From: Gigaspora rosea
Taxonomy: Eukaryota; Glomeromycota; Glomeromycetes; Diversisporales; Gigasporaceae
Direction: 5' to 3'
DNA length: 64,000 nucleotides
NCBI GenBank assembly: GCA_003550325.1
Contig: QKWP01000108.1
Span: 166,192 to 230,191 of the forward strand
Shown: piece by piece, positions 59,057 to 64,000 of the stretch
How positions within the stretch are numbered: position 1 is the first letter of the stretch
Layout: every line of letters begins with the position of its first letter
Program-made: the position numbers and the translations under genes
Notes under the pieces: model-generated
What the model was told of the DNA's origin: nothing
The model's input: only the letters and a program-made list of their open reading frames with translations
Databases searched by the model: none

Positions 59057-60288
59057 TTTAAATTATTAAACTTTATTATACTATAAAATTTAATAAAAAA
59101 TTAGAACTCACAATTATTTAAATTTCATTTACTACAAATATTTTGTGTATTATATATTCCATATTAATTATATTAATTTATATAAAAAAAAATAAATAAG
59201 CTTTTGATGTTTAATTTTTAAACAAATCTTTATTATTTTTTCTTATTTATTTCTTAATATAGAATAAAAATAACTTTCTGGCTTATAAAATCTCTAATAG
59301 AATATAAGAAACATTTATTTATCAATAGAAAAATGAATGCTCTTTAATGGGTCAAAATAAATATAATTATGTTTAACTCATTTAAAAATCTAAGCAAATT
59401 ATAAATTATATAACCAAAAACTTCAAAAATTAAAAATTAACTAGAAACACATTTTTATAAGATAATTTGTACTATGTACCAAATGTTGAAGAAGACAAAA
59501 ACCTGCTAAAAGTTTTTTACTATACCTATGCTCTTTTTTTAATGACAATAAATTTTAACATACAATTAAAAAGATTTGTATATAGTATTATTTATCTTGC
59601 AAACAGTAGTTGATGATACTATTCATAAATACATTCATGAATAGAGTGTTTTAAATGCACATTAGCCCTGCAAAGTATTGAAATCATCAATTCAGATATT
59701 AATTTAAGTGATTACTGGCATTATACTTTGTAAAAAAAAAGAGAATAGCAGGCTCAAAAGAAGTAGCTATGTACAAGACATTCTATGTAGTAATGTAAAA
59801 ATTGTTCAAGTTTTTTAATTACATGAATTTTTTTATTTAAAGTTAAAGAGTTGTTTAATATAATTGTAATTTACACAAATTTATGTTTTTTTTTTAAATT
59901 TTTTAAATACAATTTAATGTAAATTTTATTACTTTTTATTCATGCAAATAAATATTTATGATATAAGTATTGTTATTAATAGTTGTAAAATTTTTATCAC
60001 TTGTCATATAATTTTATCTTTTTTTACTAATTGAGAAATAATGTATATTGTTTCAAAATTTAAGAATAACTTAAATCAATTTGAACTCTATCTAAATTGT
60101 GAAATAATACAGAACTCAATAACTACAATATAAGCTAAAGCTTGTCATCTAATAAAAACATATATTATTTAAATTAAAACCACATATGGGGCTGCATCGA
60201 TTATATATAAAAAGAAATCTATAGCATTATTTGCAAAAATGAGTTAGCTATACTATCATATAAACCAGGCATTTTTCGACATTTAAAG
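59057..60288. other. AT-rich intergenic DNA
   Basis: No gene, RNA gene or clear transposon end was found. Confidence 0.5.
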
Positions 60289-60698
60289 TAGGGATGTTAA
60301 ATTGCTTATAAAATGCTCAAACTGCTAAACCCAATTTTCTTGTTAGTTTTATGTTTTTTTATTTTTATTTTTTTGTAAAATTGCTGTATTAAAATTGTTT
60401 ATAATAATTTTAAAAAAATACATTTATTAAAAAAATAAAAATTTGGTTTAATTTGCAAATATTAATCATTTTATGTCATTAAAGCACTGCTCAGAAGCAT
60501 AATTGCTTATAAAATGCTTAAAGACAATTTCTTATCGCAAATATAATTTTTAACTTTTTTTTGTAATTAGATCTATTGTTTATATTATTTTTAATCTAAT
60601 TATTTATTAAAAAAATTAATTTGATTATCATTGTAGTTTAATAAATTATTTTAAATTTGTGTTACATGAAGCAATTTAGAAGCAATTTAATATCTCTA
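60289..60698 (+). mobile_element. hAT-like MITE, 410 bp, exact 8-bp TSD
   Basis: Ends TAGGGATGTTAAATTGCTT and inverted TAGAGATATTAAATTGCTT; the flanks are ATTTAAAG on both sides (60281-60288, 60699-60706). AATTGCTTATAAAATGCT is repeated internally. Confidence 0.92.
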
Positions 60699-60899
60699 AT
60701 TTAAAGGATTCAATTTGTATAATAAAATTTTTGTCAATGCCTACTTTTTGAAACATGGAAAAGTATTTGTATGATTGGCTAGCATATGTAAATTTAGTAG
60801 TTATATAATAATAGTTAGTTATTGTTATTGTTATACCAAATTTTAAAGTGATTTTCTATAAACAGGGATGTTTAAAGTGGGGAAAACTCATATTTCTTA

Positions 60900-61700
60900 A
60901 TAATTTTCTTGATTAACTTTAGGGTTAGAGTTATCTTATATTAGAGTTAGATTGGGGTTTAAATAGTTATATATACGCAAAATTGCTTTCCCTATATTTT
61001 TACTTAATCTACTTGTTCTTGTTTCTTGTTTTGCTAGCGATCATCAAAATTCTGTAATTTGATTGGCTATGATCACATGAATTTGCTCTGCTTTGGACGA
61101 CCACAAACGAGGGATAGCTAAAGCCATATAACCACATAATTTTTTGAGATTTTAGTTAAAATTTATGTTAGAGCCTGTTTAGCATTAGAGTTGGGATTAA
61201 AGTTAAAACCAATATAAATAAAATTGCCTTTCTAACATTTTTTATTAATGGTCTAGAATGCCGTTTTTATGTTCTTGTAGTTTTTTATTATTTGATTTCT
61301 TCGTGCTGATCTGTGTAAACAAAATTTAACAACCCCGCTTGGTTGATTTATTTATGTGGGTGCATGGCTTTAGATGACCCTGATAAATAGAAAAAAAGAT
61401 GACTATAATACCTTTAAAATAGAAGAATAGCTAAAGCCTGTGCATTATATTTTGATTATTTAATTAAAAATTAGGATAAAGATTAGTTAGAGATTAGAAT
61501 TAGGCTTGTTTTATAAATAAAATAGTCTTCACAACATTTTTTATTAATGCTTCTAGACAGGTTTAGTTACTCGTTTCTTTTATTTTGGCGTTTTTTACTT
61601 TTTTTCTTTGTTTTTGTCTTGTCGCATAATCCATAAAGATCAGATGTTATGATTTGATCAGCTTTCTATTATGTGAACTTTAGACAATCCTAAAACAGAA
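60900..61700 (+). repeat. Three diverged ~270-bp tandem units
   Basis: Units near 60.90, 61.13 and 61.43 kb share, in order, AGCTAAAGCC..., TTAGAGTTAG/TTAGGATAAAG, AATAAAATTGCCTT..., ACATTTTTTATTAATG, TTCTTGTTTC/TTTTTTACTTT, TTTGATTGG/TTTGATCAG and a GATGACC/GACGACC end. The TTAGGGTTAG start and the TGATTGG end recall MITE family B. Confidence 0.55.
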
Positions 61701-62525
61701 AAAAATATAGCATACCAAAAAGTTGAACAGTTATATTTCATGTGATCATACTAGTATAATTGATTGAAGTGCAATTTTTTGAACTTAATTAATTGGTGCT
61801 ATAACTTTACATAATAGATTACATATTATATATTTACTATTAAAAATTGTTAATTACTTATTTGTACCAAATTACATGTCATTTTATTCTTAAAAAGTTA
61901 TAATTAATATTAGAATTAATAGATGATGTTATAACAAAATCTTGAAAGAAATTTTTTTGTAGTACAAAAGGCGATCTCTTAGCTAAAATTTTGATCTTTT
62001 AAAAGATAAGTGATTATTTTTTAATTTTTATTCACAACTAGTGATATGCCATAGTTAGTGATGCCACTGAAATTGATTTTTGAAAAAGGCCTATTTCGTT
62101 TTCATTAAATAAAATTAAAATTTTTTATGAGCAAATAAAATTTATATAGATATATTCCTTATAATTTCGTCTATTCAAAAAAAGTATCAAATAATTTCAT
62201 CTTTCAAGTAAAATAGGTCAAAAACAATTTCATCTTCAAATTTTAATTTCGGGTATTAGAACCCAAAATAATTTCATCCTTATATATAACCATAGTACAC
62301 AAAAAATTTTTTAAAAAATTCTAGAAAAAGTAATAAAATCTATTCGCTCTATAAGATAAGTAGTACGAGTGATAGTACAGGTTGGTATAGGAAATGCTCA
62401 AAATGGCATAAATCTTGTAGCATATACAGGAATGTTTTACAGAATGGCACAGTAAAAATGACACAGAAATTGCAGCAAAGGGTGGTACGTAATATCACGT
62501 CATATGAAATAGTATGTTCAGATAA
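61701..62525. other. AT-rich intergenic DNA
   Basis: TTTCATC motifs recur at 62.16-62.28 kb (AATTTCGTC, AATAATTTCATC, ACAATTTCATC). No frame or transposon end was identified. Confidence 0.4.
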
Positions 62526-64000
62526 CACATAAGGGGAGTAGGGGTATTATGGCGAAGTTAAGTATGCTACAAGGAAAACTTTTTATTAACCCAATATAGA
62601 ACTTTGAAATTTAAACCACTAATAGTACAACATATATAGAATAAATCTAATACAAAAATAAGAATGCATGATTTGTATATCGGTACAAGATCATCGTTTT
62701 TGTACACAGTACCAAAATCAAAAAATTTAAGGTTATGGAGGTATTGTGGCGAATTTAGAAAAAAAATTTTTTTTTCTTATTTTTTTTTCCTTGCTAACTT
62801 TTCTTGACTTTTTTTAGCACGTTCTTCTTTTTTTTGTGCTAGCTCAAGTTCTCGTGCAGCCTTTTTTTGGGCTGTTATCTCTTTTTTTCGTTTTGTCTCT
62901 GCAATCTTCTGTTCTGATTTCTCATTCGCTTCTTTCAATTGCCGCCAGCTTTCCTCATTCGTAAGAAGTCGAGCAAAAGGGAGCGTTTTTCTCTTTTTTT
63001 TAGGAGGGAGCAACGGAGAACCTGACTGCTTTTCGGGATCAGATTGGTTTCCAGAAGTTGGCTGAGAGTTATTGGCTTGTGAATTACGAACTGGATACTT
63101 TAGAACTGAGCGCAAAGTAGATGTTCCAGGATTTTTGTAGACGTCAAGCTCTTCTGTTACTAGCGCAAGTTGAGCTTTTAATAATTCATTTTCCTCCTTA
63201 AGCATTTTATTTTCTTCTTTTAACAAATTAACGTTCAACCTTGTAGGATGAAAATGGTTTGGTTGAGATGCAGAACTTGATTCGACAAGTTGGTCGAAAG
63301 GTTGGCTTGGTTCGATGGGTTGGACGAAAGAGTTGCTACATGAAGATAAGTCAACAAAGTTTTCAGTTGTTAGTGAAGCGTCCAAACGGTCGGGGCTAAT
63401 GGCATTGGGATTAAATGGCCATATTCCCGTTGTTTTATAGGCATTGCAAATGGCAAGTGGCGTGTAGGTTTCAAGAAAAGCGGGACCAAGGACTTTCGCG
63501 AAAGTGTGTTTTGTTACTGTCATGCCATTATTATTAATACAATATTTATTACACGCTTTGTTATATTCGTTTTTTAATTTTGCAAAAGGAAGCTCTGATG
63601 GTTGCAAAACGTGTGTTGTATGAGGTGGAAGCGCGTAAAGAAGGATACTATTTTCTCGGCAAAAATCAACGCTTGTATAGTTAATATGGCTTTTATGACC
63701 ATCGAGGATTAACAAAACAGGTCGAGCAGGTGGAACTGAGTTGATAAAGTGGTTAAGGTACATTTGAAAAAGGTCTTCGCGCATATACCCAGTATCTGTA
63801 AAACCCATTACAGTTCCAGACGGTGCACCTTCTAACAAGCCAGGAATTGCGCGAACACCCTTATAGATTATCAAAGGCGGAATATACGACCCAGCGGCAG
63901 AAATTGTTGGTGCTAATGAGATATGTTCATGAGAATTCCCATACGAAACTTTATGAACTTGGCGTGCACCTTTTTTTGCAATTACTTTTTCAGATTTTGG
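62526..64000 (-). mobile_element. Pogo/Tigger-like DNA transposon, right part outside window
   Basis: The G-rich AAGGGGAGTAGGGGTATTAT and GGCGAAGTTAA near 62530 look like a pogo-type terminal repeat, and GTTATGGAGGTATTGTGGCG at 62732 is a related subterminal motif. The other end lies beyond the window, so length and TSD cannot be tested. Confidence 0.6.
62777..64000 (-). CDS. DDE superfamily (DDE_1) transposase, 5' end outside window
   Basis: A single open frame of 407 codons enters from the right edge and ends at 62777 with no stop or intron. It starts inside the catalytic domain (HKVSYGNSHEHISLAPTISA), then LLILDGHKSHIN gives the second catalytic Asp, and LPPHTTHVLQPSELPFAKLK carries the third acid as Glu, where many pogo-like relatives have LQPLD. 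The first Asp would lie outside. Next come GIWPFNPNAI, the usual end of the DDE_1 core, a leucine-zipper-like coiled coil (LLKEENKMLKEENELLKAQL), a PPKKKRK nuclear-localisation-like motif and a Lys/Glu-rich tail. The protein cuts and joins DNA to move its element. The intact frame and frequent CG dinucleotides, unlike the worn neighbours, point to a young insertion. Confidence 0.93.
   Translation of the reverse strand, partial: PKSEKVIAKKGARQVHKVSYGNSHEHISLAPTISAAGSYIPPLIIYKGVRAIPGLLEGAPSGTVMGFTDTGYMREDLFQMYLNHFINSVPPARPVLLILDGHKSHINYTSVDFCRENSILLYALPPHTTHVLQPSELPFAKLKNEYNKACNKYCINNNGMTVTKHTFAKVLGPAFLETYTPLAICNAYKTTGIWPFNPNAISPDRLDASLTTENFVDLSSCSNSFVQPIEPSQPFDQLVESSSASQPNHFHPTRLNVNLLKEENKMLKEENELLKAQLALVTEELDVYKNPGTSTLRSVLKYPVRNSQANNSQPTSGNQSDPEKQSGSPLLPPKKKRKTLPFARLLTNEESWRQLKEANEKSEQKIAETKRKKEITAQKKAARELELAQKKEERAKKSQEKLARKKK

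Overview
The window is eukaryotic nuclear DNA, very AT-rich, with intron-containing genes (GT..AG introns of about 70-190 bp) scattered in a sea of transposable elements. A six-exon hormone-sensitive-lipase-type hydrolase, a five-exon GPR1/FUN34/SatP acetate-transporter gene, a protein-kinase fragment with the sequence style of the expanded arbuscular mycorrhizal kinase family, and Sel1-like repeat coding sequence together suggest an early-diverging fungus, most likely Glomeromycotina (a large, repeat-rich genome of the Rhizophagus/Gigaspora kind). The taxonomic call is inference; the gene structures are read directly from the sequence.

Layout. 0-7 kb: small repeats, an N gap and hAT-like MITEs with 8-bp target-site duplications (TSDs). 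7.2-9.2 kb: the intact hydrolase gene. 9.6-25.6 kb: a repeat zone with TA-flanked (Tc1/mariner-like) and 8-bp-flanked (hAT-like) MITEs, several carrying internal TTAGGG-like motifs, a 113-nt poly-T tract, a kinase pseudogene fragment, and a 1.8-kb hAT-type foldback element built from palindromes. 26.3-39.1 kb: a decayed minus-strand Ty3/Gypsy retrotransposon, one of whose LTRs is split by a 5.7-kb hAT element with a broken BED-finger transposase; the other LTR shows the unoccupied site. 40.2-49.3 kb: a five-level nest of insertions (LTR > hAT foldback > tRNA-derived SINE > LTR element carrying Sel1-repeat coding sequence > hAT MITE). 50.5-51.6 kb: the intact acetate transporter, in DNA with few recognised repeats and flanked at a distance by an inverted repeat pair. 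53.6-61.7 kb: more MITEs and a 2.3-kb array of alternating palindromes. 62.5-64 kb: the 3' half of an apparently intact pogo/Tigger-like DDE transposase that runs off the right edge.

The two host genes are metabolic and are not visibly linked to each other. The most notable content is the layered transposon architecture: precise TSDs let the order of insertion be read directly, several palindrome-array elements share a design, and one LTR element appears to carry captured Sel1-repeat sequence.
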